In this document: one piece after another, positions 28,281-36,351 of the stretch
How positions within the stretch are numbered: position 1 is the first letter of the stretch
Layout of the letters: the number at the start of each line of letters is the position of its first letter
Assembly (NCBI RefSeq): GCF_000986785.1
Contig: NZ_LAYY01000100.1
Coordinates: 52,376 to 116,375 of the forward strand
DNA length: 64,000 nt
Direction: 5' to 3'
Source: Mesobacillus campisalis
GTDB lineage: Bacteria > Bacillota > Bacilli > Bacillales > Cytobacillaceae
Made by a program: the position numbers and the translations under genes
Notes under the pieces: model-generated
Database searches by the model: none
The model's input: the letters and a program-made list of their open reading frames with translations, nothing else
Told to the model about the DNA's origin: nothing

Positions 28281-29921
28281 TTAAGCGAAACTAACGCTGC
28301 CTGCCGCGGCTGTCTCCCTTGTCCCCTCGTGCAGGACAGAGGTTCCGTCTTCCACAACGAAGGACGCGCGCTTGCTGATTGGTGCTCCCGGCCTGGATAC
28401 ATATGGAACCACCATGTAATCCGTTTGCCATGCGTCCTGGGTCAGGGTGCAGCGAACATAGCCCCGGTGGTTGTTAAAGAACTTGATATGCGGGTTTTCC
28501 GCCAAGATTTGTGGGGTGTTGCTGTTCACATCGGACCCATCCCCATTGGACGTAATCGAGGTTCCGACAAACTCGACGGCCACATTCTTTGAATTCGGGT
28601 CATCAAAGTCCGCTTTTACTTCATTTGCCCAGTTGGTATGTACATCACCAGTGAGAACCACGGTATTCTGGATGTTTTGAGCTGCCAGGAAATCCAGAAT
28701 CCGCTGGCGGGCGCCAGGGTATCCGTCCCACGCATCCATACTGACATACAGCTCCCCTGGATCAAAATCATAATCACGGCGGGCAAAGAACACCTGCTGG
28801 GCCAGCACCTTCCATTTTGCCTGTGACGCAGCCAGGCCGCTCAATAGCCATTGCTCCTGCTGTTCACCGAGAAGTGTGCGGCTTGGGTTGTCCGATTCCG
28901 GAGTCGGTACCTTCCACCCATCCCCATTCGCCTGGTCATCCCGGTACTGGCGCGTATCCAGCACATTAAAATCGACCAGATTGCCAAAGGAAAGGCGGCG
29001 GTAAAGCTGGATGTCGCTGCCGTTTACCACGGATGTGCGGCGAAGCGGCATATGTTCGTAATAGGCCTGGTAGGCAACCGCTCTGCGGGCCATAAACTCC
29101 TTTTTCGGCTGCTTCGGAGGGTCTTGCGGAATGTCTCCCGCGTAGTTATTATCCACCTCATGGTCATCAAACGTGACAATCCACGGAAAATTTGCATGAG
29201 CGGCCTGCAAATCGCTGTCAAGCTTATACAATGCATATCGATTGCGGTATTCTTCAAGACTATAAATTTCCGGATAAACCTGGTCCATCGGACGGATGGA
29301 AGAGTCATGTTTTCCTTCGTATATGTAATCTCCCAAATGGACGACCAAATCGAGATCTTCCTTGGCCATATGCTGATAGGCCGTGTAAAAACCAACTGGC
29401 CAGTTTTGGCACGAGGCGAACGCGAATTTCAGCTCATCCACCTGGCTGTTAAAAGCAGGCGCTGTCTTCGTCCGGCCTGTTGGACTGAAATCACTTTGCG
29501 ATTTAAAACGGTAATAATACCAGGTAGCAGGCTGCAGGCCATCAACTTCAACATGGACAGAATGGCCAAACTGCGGTTTCGAAAGCTCGGTGCCTCTTTT
29601 TACAACTTTGGAGAAATTCTCGTCAATGGCCACTTCCCACTGAACAGGAAATGGATTGTTCGGCATTCCTCCGCCATTCAATGGATCCGGGGCAAGTCTT
29701 GTCCATAAAACCACCCCGTCCGGCAGCGGGTCGCCTGAAGCGATTCCCAATGTAAATGGATAATCAATATTGTTGGATTGGCTTTGCGAAGTTTCGGCCG
29801 CAGCATTCATAGCAAATGAAGGAATGAGCGTAGCTCCCAGGGCCATTCCCACTCCTATTCCCGATTTCTTTAAAAACCCCCTGCGATTCAGCTTGTCTGA
29901 AGAAAGATCCATTTTTTTCAC
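28281..29921 (-). CDS. phoD: Tat-exported alkaline phosphatase/phosphodiesterase PhoD
   Basis: A 546-residue PhoD with a twin-arginine signal (NRRGFLK, about 12-18) followed by a hydrophobic stretch and AAAETS. The N-terminal Fn3-like domain (YPFTLGIASGDPLPDGVVLWTRLAPDP) and the metallophosphatase core (FASCQNWPVGFY, VHLGDYIYEG, TFDDHEVDNNYAGD, VLTGDVHTNW) match B. subtilis PhoD, a Ca/Fe-dependent phosphodiesterase that attacks phosphodiesters such as wall teichoic acid. The start is GTG with GGGAGGGATAAAA before it. A candidate PhoP box lies upstream at 29966-30015. No tatAd/tatCd genes are adjacent, unlike B. subtilis phoD-tatAdCd. Confidence 0.93.
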   Translation of the reverse strand: MKKMDLSSDKLNRRGFLKKSGIGVGMALGATLIPSFAMNAAAETSQSQSNNIDYPFTLGIASGDPLPDGVVLWTRLAPDPLNGGGMPNNPFPVQWEVAIDENFSKVVKRGTELSKPQFGHSVHVEVDGLQPATWYYYRFKSQSDFSPTGRTKTAPAFNSQVDELKFAFASCQNWPVGFYTAYQHMAKEDLDLVVHLGDYIYEGKHDSSIRPMDQVYPEIYSLEEYRNRYALYKLDSDLQAAHANFPWIVTFDDHEVDNNYAGDIPQDPPKQPKKEFMARRAVAYQAYYEHMPLRRTSVVNGSDIQLYRRLSFGNLVDFNVLDTRQYRDDQANGDGWKVPTPESDNPSRTLLGEQQEQWLLSGLAASQAKWKVLAQQVFFARRDYDFDPGELYVSMDAWDGYPGARQRILDFLAAQNIQNTVVLTGDVHTNWANEVKADFDDPNSKNVAVEFVGTSITSNGDGSDVNSNTPQILAENPHIKFFNNHRGYVRCTLTQDAWQTDYMVVPYVSRPGAPISKRASFVVEDGTSVLHEGTRETAAAGSVSFA

Positions 29922-30271
29922 TTTTATCCCTCCCTAGTGATTTCGTTTCCATCATAAGGAAGGGATGTTTAATTCAAGATGTGTTTATGTAAAAAAATAG
30001 TAAACACTTCTAAAACAGGGGATTAGTCCTGGTTTTTTCTAAATGAAGGAGCATTTTCAGCTCTGGCCGCGGGACTTTGGAAGCGCAGCAAGGATGATAC
30101 AGCGTGCTGGTGACCAAGACACCAGCCGGCACTTTTGGAAGATAAGAAAAAAGGCACATATCTCCTGAAGCTCTTTGTTAAGAATCTTTTAAGGTTCATA
30201 ACGCCAAAATACATAAAAAAACCGAAACAACAAAGAATGAACAGTAAATAGGTTTCACGGAGGTTACGAGC
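29922..30271. other. phoD upstream region and start of the next gene's promoter
   Basis: The left part carries the Pho box. The middle (30050-30190) is unremarkable with a CCAGCCGGCACTTTTGG stretch. The right part leads into the divergent secreted protein gene with GGAGG before its ATG. No further gene is evident. Confidence 0.5.
29966..30015 (-). promoter_or_regulatory. Candidate PhoP box upstream of phoD
   Basis: On the minus strand, hexamers TTTTAG, TTTACT, TTTACA, ACATCT and TAAACA start exactly 11 bases apart (from 30015 down to 29966). PhoP boxes are TT(A/T)ACA-like hexamers with 5-base spacers. Three of five fit well, and the target gene is a classic Pho regulon member. Confidence 0.6.
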
Positions 30272-30796
30272 ATGAGAAAGTTTTTAATACTGGCCATCAT
30301 ACACATTCTAGCGGGTTATTTCACGATGGCGGGTTTCCCGGCGCAAGCAAAGGAAAAGAGGGAGAGCTACCTTCCCGACACTAGCTTGACGTATGTCTAC
30401 AAGCACAAAGATGGTACGACTGAAACCTTCACCTTTGACCAGATGCATGAGGGATGGCAGGAGTGGACCGTTACCGATTCAAAGGGTACGAGGAGGATTG
30501 CCTTCATGGAGAACGAGGAGTTTCTGATGCATGCGCCGCCGGAGTCTTCGGCCATCATGGATCTGCAATTTCCGGTTAAAACCGGGCAGTTCTGGGACCG
30601 CAACACAGGGCAGGAAAATGACATCAGCAGCATCACCGGCGTGAACATGCCCATCAAGACTCCTGCCGGCCTGTTCAAAAAAGCCGTCGAAGTCACCGAG
30701 AAGGGCGGCTATAAAAAATACTACGCTCCCAACATCGGCCTGATCCAAACCACCCATAACGACCAGGTCATCTACCAGCTGACACAACTGAAATGA
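30272..30796 (+). CDS. Secreted hypothetical protein
   Basis: A 174-residue protein with a signal peptide (1-26, ending FPAQAK). The mature part is beta-rich (LTYVYKHKDGTTETFTFDQ, EWTVTDSKGTRRIAFMENEEFLMH, FPVKTGQFWD). It closes with the motif KKYYAPNIGLIQTTHNDQVIYQL, which is common in secreted Bacillus proteins of unknown function where a conserved yyaPniG turn ends the domain. It is monocistronic, with its stop codon overlapped by a palindromic repeat. I do not assign a role. Confidence 0.75.
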   Translation: MRKFLILAIIHILAGYFTMAGFPAQAKEKRESYLPDTSLTYVYKHKDGTTETFTFDQMHEGWQEWTVTDSKGTRRIAFMENEEFLMHAPPESSAIMDLQFPVKTGQFWDRNTGQENDISSITGVNMPIKTPAGLFKKAVEVTEKGGYKKYYAPNIGLIQTTHNDQVIYQLTQLK

Positions 30797-30867
30797 AGCA
30801 AGGGGACGGTTCTTCCGCCTCATCCTCCCTTGGGAGGAATGAGGCACGAGAACCGTCCCCCTGCTCT
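30795..30867. repeat. GAACCGTCCCC palindromic repeat, full, copy 5
   Basis: Two inverted arms (GAAGCAAGGGGACGGTTC and GAGGCACGAGAACCGTCCCC) around TCCTCCCTTGGGAGGA. The element spans from the stop codon of one gene to the stop codon of the convergent SulP gene, so it could be a shared terminator. Confidence 0.85.
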
Positions 30868-32590
30868 AAATCATGTACATGAAGGGTGCTTGTTCGATGT
30901 TGTCCTTGGGCGGCGCATGGAAGCGGATGTTTTTATCTTTCAGCAGCTGCTCGAGGGAGAAATAGCGGATTTCTTCGGGAAACTTTTGGTCCCACCCTGC
31001 ATTGGAGGCTGTGTCCCTGATGGGGCCCTTCATGCCGACAAAGTAGAATTGGATCCCCTTTTCCTGCTTCAGCTGCACAATGATGTCCTCAAGGACGGCG
31101 AACGAGGGCGCGTCCATGTCGTTGACGCTTTTAAAATCGGTAATGATGGTTTCCGTGCCGGGCCTGGCCGCAAGCAGCTGCCTCACCTTATCCTCAAAAT
31201 AAGGGATATTGGCAAAATTAATCGAAGAATCAATCCGGAGCATGATCAGGCCGTCCCTGGTCTGCGCCCTCGGAAACCTTGCAACATTGCGGAAAGTCTT
31301 GTCTTCATGCACATACCCTACTTCATTAATATTCGGCTGTGACAGCTTGTTTAGCAGCAGAAGATACGAAAGTCCGGCCCCAAGCAAAATCCCCCATTGG
31401 ATCCCGATGAACAGCGTCACCGCGAAAGTCACCACCCAAATCCAGCCGTCGACCGCTTTTATTTTCAGCAGATGCCAGAATTGGGCGAAGTTGACCAATT
31501 TATACACAGCCACCATGATGATGGCCGCCAAAGCGGCATTCGGCAAATAGTAAAAGAACGATGTGAAAAAGAATAGAGTCAGGATCATGAACAGGCTCGT
31601 AAAAACCGAGACCATCTGTGTGACTCCCCCGCTTTGATGGTTGACGGCGCTCCTGGAAAAACTTCCGTTAATCGGGAAGGCCTGAAAGAAGGATCCCAGC
31701 ATATTGGCAAGCCCTAGCGCCTTCAGTTCCCGGTTCGGGTCCAGCTTGTACTTTTCCTTGTCAGCAATCGCCTTTCCAATCGCCAGCGATTCCATAAAGC
31801 CCAGCAAGGCAATCGTCAGCGCTGGCAGAAGGATTTGGCGGACAGCCTCGGTGGAAAGCGCCGGAAGCACCAGCGACGGAAAGCCGCTTGGCACCTCCCC
31901 AATAATGGAGACACCCCTTTCATGGAGGCCCATGGCATAGACGGCCACAATCGAAACAAGAATGAGAAGCAGTGCTGCCGGGATGCGGCGTGACACCCTT
32001 TTTAGGAGGAGCAGCAAGACGATGCTCCCTGCTCCGACGAGGAAGGTTGGCCAATGAATCTGCCCAAGTCCGCCTCCCACTTCCGAAAGCAGCAGATGAA
32101 TCTGAAAATAATTGCCTCCCTCGATCCCGAGCAGATGCTTCAGCTGGCTTAAGGCAATCACGATGGCCGCAGCCGAGGTATAGCCTCCCAGGACGGCCGG
32201 GGAAATGAAGCGGACGATATAGCCAAGCCTAAAAAGGCCGAACAGAAACTGGAACACGCCTACCATCAGCGCCAGCAGAATGACCAGAGTGATATATTCA
32301 GAGGTTCCCGGTGTGGCAAACACGGCGATTACCGAGAAAACGAGCAGCGAAGTAATGGCTGTCGGACCTACAGAAAGATGGCGTGAAGAGGCAAAAAGGG
32401 CGTATATGAGCACAGGAAGGGTCGAAGCGTACAGGCCCATCACCGGCGGCAGGCCGGCCAGCATCGCATAGGCCATCCCCTGCGGCACGAGCATGACAAA
32501 TAGGGTGAACCCGGCGATTAAATCCCTCGTCAGTAAGTTTTTACTATAAGGTTTGTCGTTTATTTTTGGAATGGATCGTTTAAAAATCAT
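30866..32590 (-). CDS. SulP family anion transporter with STAS domain
   Basis: A 574-residue SLC26A/SulP transporter. The N-terminal DLIAGFTLFVMLVPQGMAYAMLAGLPPVMGLYAS (about 25-60) is the family signature, followed by about 12 membrane segments and AFPINGSFSRSAVNHQSGG near 310. A C-terminal STAS domain (about 440-550; FRNVARFPRAQTRDGLIMLRIDSSINFANIPYFEDKV, DMDAPSFAVLEDI) regulates the transporter. Members carry sulfate, bicarbonate or dicarboxylates; specificity is not readable. No carbonic anhydrase or sulfur gene is adjacent. Confidence 0.92.
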   Translation of the reverse strand: MIFKRSIPKINDKPYSKNLLTRDLIAGFTLFVMLVPQGMAYAMLAGLPPVMGLYASTLPVLIYALFASSRHLSVGPTAITSLLVFSVIAVFATPGTSEYITLVILLALMVGVFQFLFGLFRLGYIVRFISPAVLGGYTSAAAIVIALSQLKHLLGIEGGNYFQIHLLLSEVGGGLGQIHWPTFLVGAGSIVLLLLLKRVSRRIPAALLLILVSIVAVYAMGLHERGVSIIGEVPSGFPSLVLPALSTEAVRQILLPALTIALLGFMESLAIGKAIADKEKYKLDPNRELKALGLANMLGSFFQAFPINGSFSRSAVNHQSGGVTQMVSVFTSLFMILTLFFFTSFFYYLPNAALAAIIMVAVYKLVNFAQFWHLLKIKAVDGWIWVVTFAVTLFIGIQWGILLGAGLSYLLLLNKLSQPNINEVGYVHEDKTFRNVARFPRAQTRDGLIMLRIDSSINFANIPYFEDKVRQLLAARPGTETIITDFKSVNDMDAPSFAVLEDIIVQLKQEKGIQFYFVGMKGPIRDTASNAGWDQKFPEEIRYFSLEQLLKDKNIRFHAPPKDNIEQAPFMYMI

Positions 32591-32746
32591 GGCAACATCC
32601 CTTTTTTCCTTGTGTATTCTACTTTTATTGTATTATATTCCCTTGCCTTTTCAACTAAATAAAATATCCAGTCTGCCTTTCTGTTCATAAAATGATAGTA
32701 TTCTATAGATAGGGATTCAGAAAATAAAATAAATGGGGGATTGAAT

Positions 32747-33151
32747 GTGAGAGAAGCAATCTTGATTCTTACGGAAATCGTCAATATTTTTCATGATCAG
32801 CTGTTGCATATCAGCAATGCGCTGGGCCTGAACATGTCGGACAAGGAGCTGCATCTTTGGGTGTTCGGGGTCTTGGGGATTCTTTCCTTCTTCATTGTCC
32901 ACCATTTCTTTAAGGTATTGGCGAAGCATAGCATCACAGCGATTTCTTTTATTTATACGTTCACGGTTCTTGTTGTGATTGTGTTCGCGGTGGAGATTCA
33001 GCAGAAAATTACCGGCCGCGGGAATATGGAGTTTCAGGATGCCGTGATGGGCTTATGGGGATTTATTATATTTTTCATAGGTTACCTTATCATCAAATTG
33101 GTGTTTCGAATGGTTCGGAGGCTGTTCAAAAGGCCTGGCAGAAGGCATTGA
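32747..33151 (+). CDS. Small membrane protein, hypothetical
   Basis: About 134 residues with three or four hydrophobic segments (about 28-55, 65-80, 98-120) and a basic C-terminus (RMVRRLFKRPGRRH). The frame opens with TTG at 32741, but GGGGGA six bases before the GTG at 32747 makes that the better start. MREAILILTEIVNIFHDQLLHISNALGLNMSDKELHLWVFGVLGILSFF is not a family I recognise. It is divergent from the SulP gene. The orphan TetR-like palindrome lies 38 bases past its stop. Confidence 0.7.
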   Translation: MREAILILTEIVNIFHDQLLHISNALGLNMSDKELHLWVFGVLGILSFFIVHHFFKVLAKHSITAISFIYTFTVLVVIVFAVEIQQKITGRGNMEFQDAVMGLWGFIIFFIGYLIIKLVFRMVRRLFKRPGRRH

Positions 33152-33188
33152 GATGGCGGGCATTCCGGACTGCTGTGTTACGGAAATT

Positions 33189-33208
33189 TTAATCAAACGT
33201 TTGATTAA
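33189..33208. promoter_or_regulatory. TetR-type operator-like palindrome (orphan)
   Basis: TTAATCAAACGTTTGATTAA is a perfect 20-base palindrome, almost the same as the one at 22118. It lies between two convergent genes, not at a promoter that I can see. Confidence 0.5.
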
Positions 33209-33227
33209 TAGAAGCATTCCGTATCCG

Positions 33228-33262
33228 ATAAAAAAGAAGACCTTCGCAAAAGGCCTTCCCTT
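33228..33262 (-). terminator. Terminator of DUF368 gene
   Basis: Minus strand GAAGGCCTTTTGCGAAGGTCTTC followed by TTTTT; the stem has one mismatch. Confidence 0.65.
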
Positions 33263-33283
33263 CAAATTTATTCCGTCGAGCTC

Positions 33284-34120
33284 CTATCCTCGCTCGACCT
33301 TCCCAAGCATATAGGCGACGGCAAACCCGAGGATGAAAGCGAGGATGCAGATGACCATTAGCAGGACATCGCCAGGCCAGCCTGGGTAGACGACAAAAAT
33401 GGAGCCGACGACAAAGCCTGTCACGACAGCATAGGTGGCCACTCGGAAGTGCAGGAACAGGTAGCGGATCAGCTTGCTTGTCAGCAGCAGCCCGATAACG
33501 ACCCCAGTCCCAACCGCAATGATGACAGGAATATTGAATGTTTTGATGGCATCGATGGCTGTCACATACACTCCCATCAGCAGCAGGACCATCGATCCAC
33601 TGATGCCCGGAAGAATCATTGCCGAGCTTGCCAGCCAGCCGGCAAAAAAGAGGAAAAGGTAATCGCCGAAATCCAGATTGGTCATGACCGTTCCCTGGCC
33701 TTCCCCGACCAAGCCTGTCAGCGCAACCCCAACAGCGGCGATTGCCAGCAGGACATAATGTCCGGCTTTATAGGTTCGTTTATAATCCGCTTCAACCAAC
33801 AAGGCGGGAATAATCGCAAGGATCAGCCCAAGGAAAAAGAAAAACGTCGGCTGAGGGTGAACCTCAAGCAGCCAGCTCAGCAGATGGCTTAACGTCAAAA
33901 TCGCGATTCCAACCCCAAGCCCCACAGGAATCAGGAAGATCACATGCTTTTTCCACTCTTTTGATAACAGGCCATTAATCGCCTCAATCAGCCTCTCATA
34001 AATCCCAACCAACAGGGCAATCGTGCCGCCGCTCACACCCGGCACCACATCGCTCGCCCCAATCATCATCCCTTTAAAAATATTACGCCATTCGAACACA
34101 AACTCAATCCCTTCGTCCAT
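33284..34120 (-). CDS. DUF368 protein, PopT-type undecaprenyl phosphate translocase
   Basis: A 278-residue polytopic membrane protein with DUF368 marks: MIGASDVVPGVSGGTIALLVGIYERLI near the start and WLASSAMILPGISGSMVLLLMGVY in the middle, an inverted-repeat arrangement. DUF368 proteins (PopT) were recently shown to return undecaprenyl phosphate across the membrane. The ATG at 34120 has a weak ribosome site; a GTG at 34099 (giving MFEWRNIFKG) has GAAGGG about 10 bases before it and may be the real start. UppP, which makes undecaprenyl phosphate, is at the right end of the window. Confidence 0.88.
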   Translation of the reverse strand: MDEGIEFVFEWRNIFKGMMIGASDVVPGVSGGTIALLVGIYERLIEAINGLLSKEWKKHVIFLIPVGLGVGIAILTLSHLLSWLLEVHPQPTFFFFLGLILAIIPALLVEADYKRTYKAGHYVLLAIAAVGVALTGLVGEGQGTVMTNLDFGDYLFLFFAGWLASSAMILPGISGSMVLLLMGVYVTAIDAIKTFNIPVIIAVGTGVVIGLLLTSKLIRYLFLHFRVATYAVVTGFVVGSIFVVYPGWPGDVLLMVICILAFILGFAVAYMLGKVERG

Positions 34121-34157
34121 GAATCAATCTTTTATAGATTATCATAAAATGGGAAAG

Positions 34158-34225
34158 GAAGCATGGGGACGGTTCTCCTGCATCATTTTTGGAGGAAAGT
34201 GATGCTGGAGAACCGTCCCCGTGAT
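34158..34225. repeat. GAACCGTCCCC palindromic repeat, full, copy 6
   Basis: GAAGCATGGGGACGGTTCTC and GGAGAACCGTCCCC flank a loop of about 30 bases, upstream of the DUF368 gene. Confidence 0.85.
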
Positions 34226-34233
34226 TTATTGGC

Positions 34234-34276
34234 CAAAAGAAAATACACCTTCCTGAAAAGGTGTACTTCTTTTGAT
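34234..34276 (-). terminator. Terminator of small lipoprotein gene
   Basis: Minus strand AAAAGAAGTACACCTT-TTCAGG-AAGGTGTATTTTCTTTT just after the stop at 34284. Confidence 0.82.
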
Positions 34277-34283
34277 TTTCCTT

Positions 34284-34433
34284 TTATTCTGTTTCCTCTT
34301 CAGTGCCTTCTTCCGTTTCTGTGCTTTCCGTTTCTTCTGTGTTTGTCTCGTCAGGATTTTCATCATTGCTGCAGCCCGTTGCCGCACCTGTAATCAGTAA
34401 TGCTGCCATCAAAGCAAAAAACCATTTTTTCAT
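34284..34433 (-). CDS. Small acidic lipoprotein
   Basis: A 49-residue protein found by reading the minus strand: a lipoprotein signal (MKKWFFALMAALLITGAATGC, Cys at 21) followed by an acidic tail of about 28 residues made almost only of Glu, Thr, Asp and Asn (TEETESTETEEGTEEETE). GGGAGGAAAAGAGT precedes the ATG, and a strong terminator follows the stop, so it is a real transcription unit. The function of such Glu/Thr-rich surface lipoproteins is not known. Confidence 0.8.
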   Translation of the reverse strand: MKKWFFALMAALLITGAATGCSNDENPDETNTEETESTETEEGTEEETE

Positions 34434-35090
34434 ACTCTTTTCCTCCCTGGCTGCTATAGTTTGTTACAGTGATAATCATACCTAACTTGCAGGGTATTGG
34501 AAGATTAAAATCCATTATTTTACATACATTAACCTTCTTTTTAGAAAGTTAATGTTAATAAAACATTACTTTATCAAAACTTGGGTCTAAAAGCTCTTCA
34601 CAGGGAGAACGGCGGGTAGCTTTTCCCAGGTGAAATGATAGCTTCTCTGCTTTTGAAACAACTTGGGATAGTTCGCCGGTGACAAGGTTCCCTGCTGCTA
34701 CATACAGTTTTTAAATATGCTTAATTATAGCTGTATGTTGATTTCACTCTAATTGAAAAAATAAAGGGAGAATGTCCGGTTAATTCGGGAAATTCTCAAA
34801 TTCCCCTTGAAATAAGAGGAGTTTTTCCGGTTATAGGTCGAAATCTATGTGATTTTGCTTTGTTTTGAGTAGTTAAGGGGAATGTCTCCCCTTATTTCTG
34901 CTTCTTAAGGTACCTTTGCGTTCAATAGCCGGAGATTCTCCCCTTAATAATTATCATACCTTTATGAAAATTAACAATGACAATAAAAGAGCCTTTAAAC
35001 AAAAGACCAACAATCCGTAATTGGCTTATATCTATTTTTTTCTTTTAGGTAGCTAAGACTGCCAAGGAAGCAGCAGAAGGCGCCTCTTTT
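34434..35090. other. Long intergenic region, repeats but no gene
   Basis: About 650 bases between divergent transcription units. It includes a hairpin TTAACCTTCT-TTTT-AGAAAGTTAA near 34531, a longer dyad CATACAG...CTGTATG at 34702-34740, and loosely repeated GGGGAATGTC, GGGAAATTCTC and CCGGTTA motifs at 34765-34945, including the dyad GGGGAATGTCTCCCC. No open frame with a ribosome site was found; a small RNA cannot be excluded. Confidence 0.5.
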
Positions 35091-35150
35091 TACCTTGCAT
35101 TGCAAGATACTGCGTTATATACTGGGTGTATACCTTGCAATACAAGATAT
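35091..35150 (+). promoter_or_regulatory. PadR operon promoter with two operators
   Basis: The -35 TTGCAT (35095-35100) and -10 TATACT (35118-35123) are 17 bases apart. Two dyads TACCTTGCATTGCAAGATA-like start at 35091 and 35131, exactly 40 bases apart, one over the -35 and one just after the expected start site. This layout fits autorepression by the PadR protein encoded downstream. Confidence 0.7.
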
Positions 35151-35167
35151 CGAAAGGAGCCATACAA

Positions 35168-35497
35168 TTGGCTGATACGACGCAAATGCTAAAAGGGATC
35201 CTGGATGGATGTCTTTTGGCGATCATCAAAGAGGGGGAAATATACGGATACGAGCTTGCGGCCAAGCTTGAATCCTATGGATTCCATTCCTTCAGCGAGG
35301 GCACGATCTATCCCCTTCTGCTGCGCATGCAAAAGGAAGGCCTGGTCAGCACGACATTAAGAAAGTCAACGGCAGGCCCGAAGCGGAAATACTACTCTTT
35401 AACGGAAAAAGGCGAGCAGGAGCTTGGGCAGTTCATTACCCGCTGGGAGCAGGTGAGCTCCTCGGTGAACAATGTATTGGATAAAAGGGGGAAATAA
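35168..35497 (+). CDS. PadR family transcriptional regulator
   Basis: A 109-residue winged-helix regulator of the PadR-s1 subgroup. MLKGILDGCLLAIIKEGEIYGYELAAKLESYGFHSFSEGTIYPLLLRMQKEGLVST is the DNA-binding domain with the GTIYPLL recognition segment, and a short C-terminal dimerisation helix follows. The frame opens at 35126, but AAAGGAG before the TTG at 35168 marks the start. It is 5 bases upstream of the HAAS-domain gene. PadR/HAAS pairs commonly sense envelope stress or cell-wall-active compounds; the trigger here is unknown. Confidence 0.92.
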   Translation: MADTTQMLKGILDGCLLAIIKEGEIYGYELAAKLESYGFHSFSEGTIYPLLLRMQKEGLVSTTLRKSTAGPKRKYYSLTEKGEQELGQFITRWEQVSSSVNNVLDKRGK

Positions 35498-35502
35498 AGG
35501 AC

Positions 35503-36276
35503 ATGGTTTCTAAGCAGGCAGAACAATTTTTGACTGAACTTCGGTTTTATCTGATATCAAAAGGCAAGAATGACCAGGAAATCAATGAGATTACCGAAGA
35601 GCTGGAGGTTCATTTGATGGAGGCCGAGGCAGAGGGCAAGGATGTGAGCCATATTACCGGCAAAAGCCCGAAGCAGTATATGAAGAGCATAGGCGAATCG
35701 ATGCAAACTGATTATCGCCAGATGGCCGGAATGGTACCAATGTTCATCCTTTTGCTGGCAGCCTATTTCAGTCTTGGCCCAGCGATTGAAGGGAAGTTTT
35801 CCATCTCGGAAGGCACCATCTGGCTGGCATTGATCACAGGGGCAGCAGGAATCCTGATCTACGGCCTGCTTTTATTAAAAGTCCTGCCGAAGTTTTTTCA
35901 TTCCAAGTGGAGCTATGTCTTGCTGGTAGGCACCTCCATGGCTGTTACCGGTCTGTTTGTAGCTCTGATGCTATGGTATAAAACACAGGGATTCGAGCTT
36001 ATTTATGTCGCCTCACCGGCCGAAAACAACTGGATCATTGTCCTGTGCGCGGCCATTTTCATCGGCTCGGCCATCTATTCAAAAACCTGGTTTACCATTG
36101 TTATCCCGCTGTTTTTATCCTTGGGTCCGATCGCCAGCACTGTCATTCCTGAGGAGGTTAATAACGATCCCTTCTATGTTACGGTTACCGTTCTTGTCTT
36201 TGCAGCTGCCGCCGCTTTGGCAATCGCCATTTTTCTTCTTCAGAGGAAAAAGAAAAAGAGCAATACCAGAGTTTAG
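35503..36276 (+). CDS. HAAS/DUF1700-type membrane protein
   Basis: A 257-residue protein. The N-terminal 75 residues form a HAAS domain (QFLTELRFYLISKGKNDQEINEITEELEVHLMEAEAEGKD with ITGKSPKQYMKSIGE), and six or seven membrane segments follow, ending in a basic tail (QRKKKKSNTRV). HAAS proteins are regularly coupled to PadR-s1 regulators, as here. The domain may control the membrane part or associate with partner proteins; its biochemical role is not settled. Own ribosome site (GGGGGAAATAAAGGAC). Confidence 0.85.
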   Translation: MVSKQAEQFLTELRFYLISKGKNDQEINEITEELEVHLMEAEAEGKDVSHITGKSPKQYMKSIGESMQTDYRQMAGMVPMFILLLAAYFSLGPAIEGKFSISEGTIWLALITGAAGILIYGLLLLKVLPKFFHSKWSYVLLVGTSMAVTGLFVALMLWYKTQGFELIYVASPAENNWIIVLCAAIFIGSAIYSKTWFTIVIPLFLSLGPIASTVIPEEVNNDPFYVTVTVLVFAAAAALAIAIFLLQRKKKKSNTRV

Positions 36277-36282
36277 GAGATA

Positions 36283-36323
36283 GAAAAAGGTCAGATGGGC
36301 GAGTCCATCTGACCTTGCTTTTT
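36283..36323 (+). terminator. Terminator of PadR operon
   Basis: AAGGTCAGATGG-GCGAGT-CCATCTGACCTT followed by GCTTTTT. Confidence 0.88.
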
Positions 36324-36351
36324 GAGGCAGCGGAACCGTCCCCATGCTTCA
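36324..36351. repeat. GAACCGTCCCC repeat, single arm, copy 7
   Basis: GAGGCAGCGGAACCGTCCCC runs into the stop codon of the convergent subtilase gene. Confidence 0.75.

Noticed and set aside
29966..30015. Array of the 21-bp type
   Set aside because: The period here is 11 bases and the hexamers match PhoP boxes, a known class.
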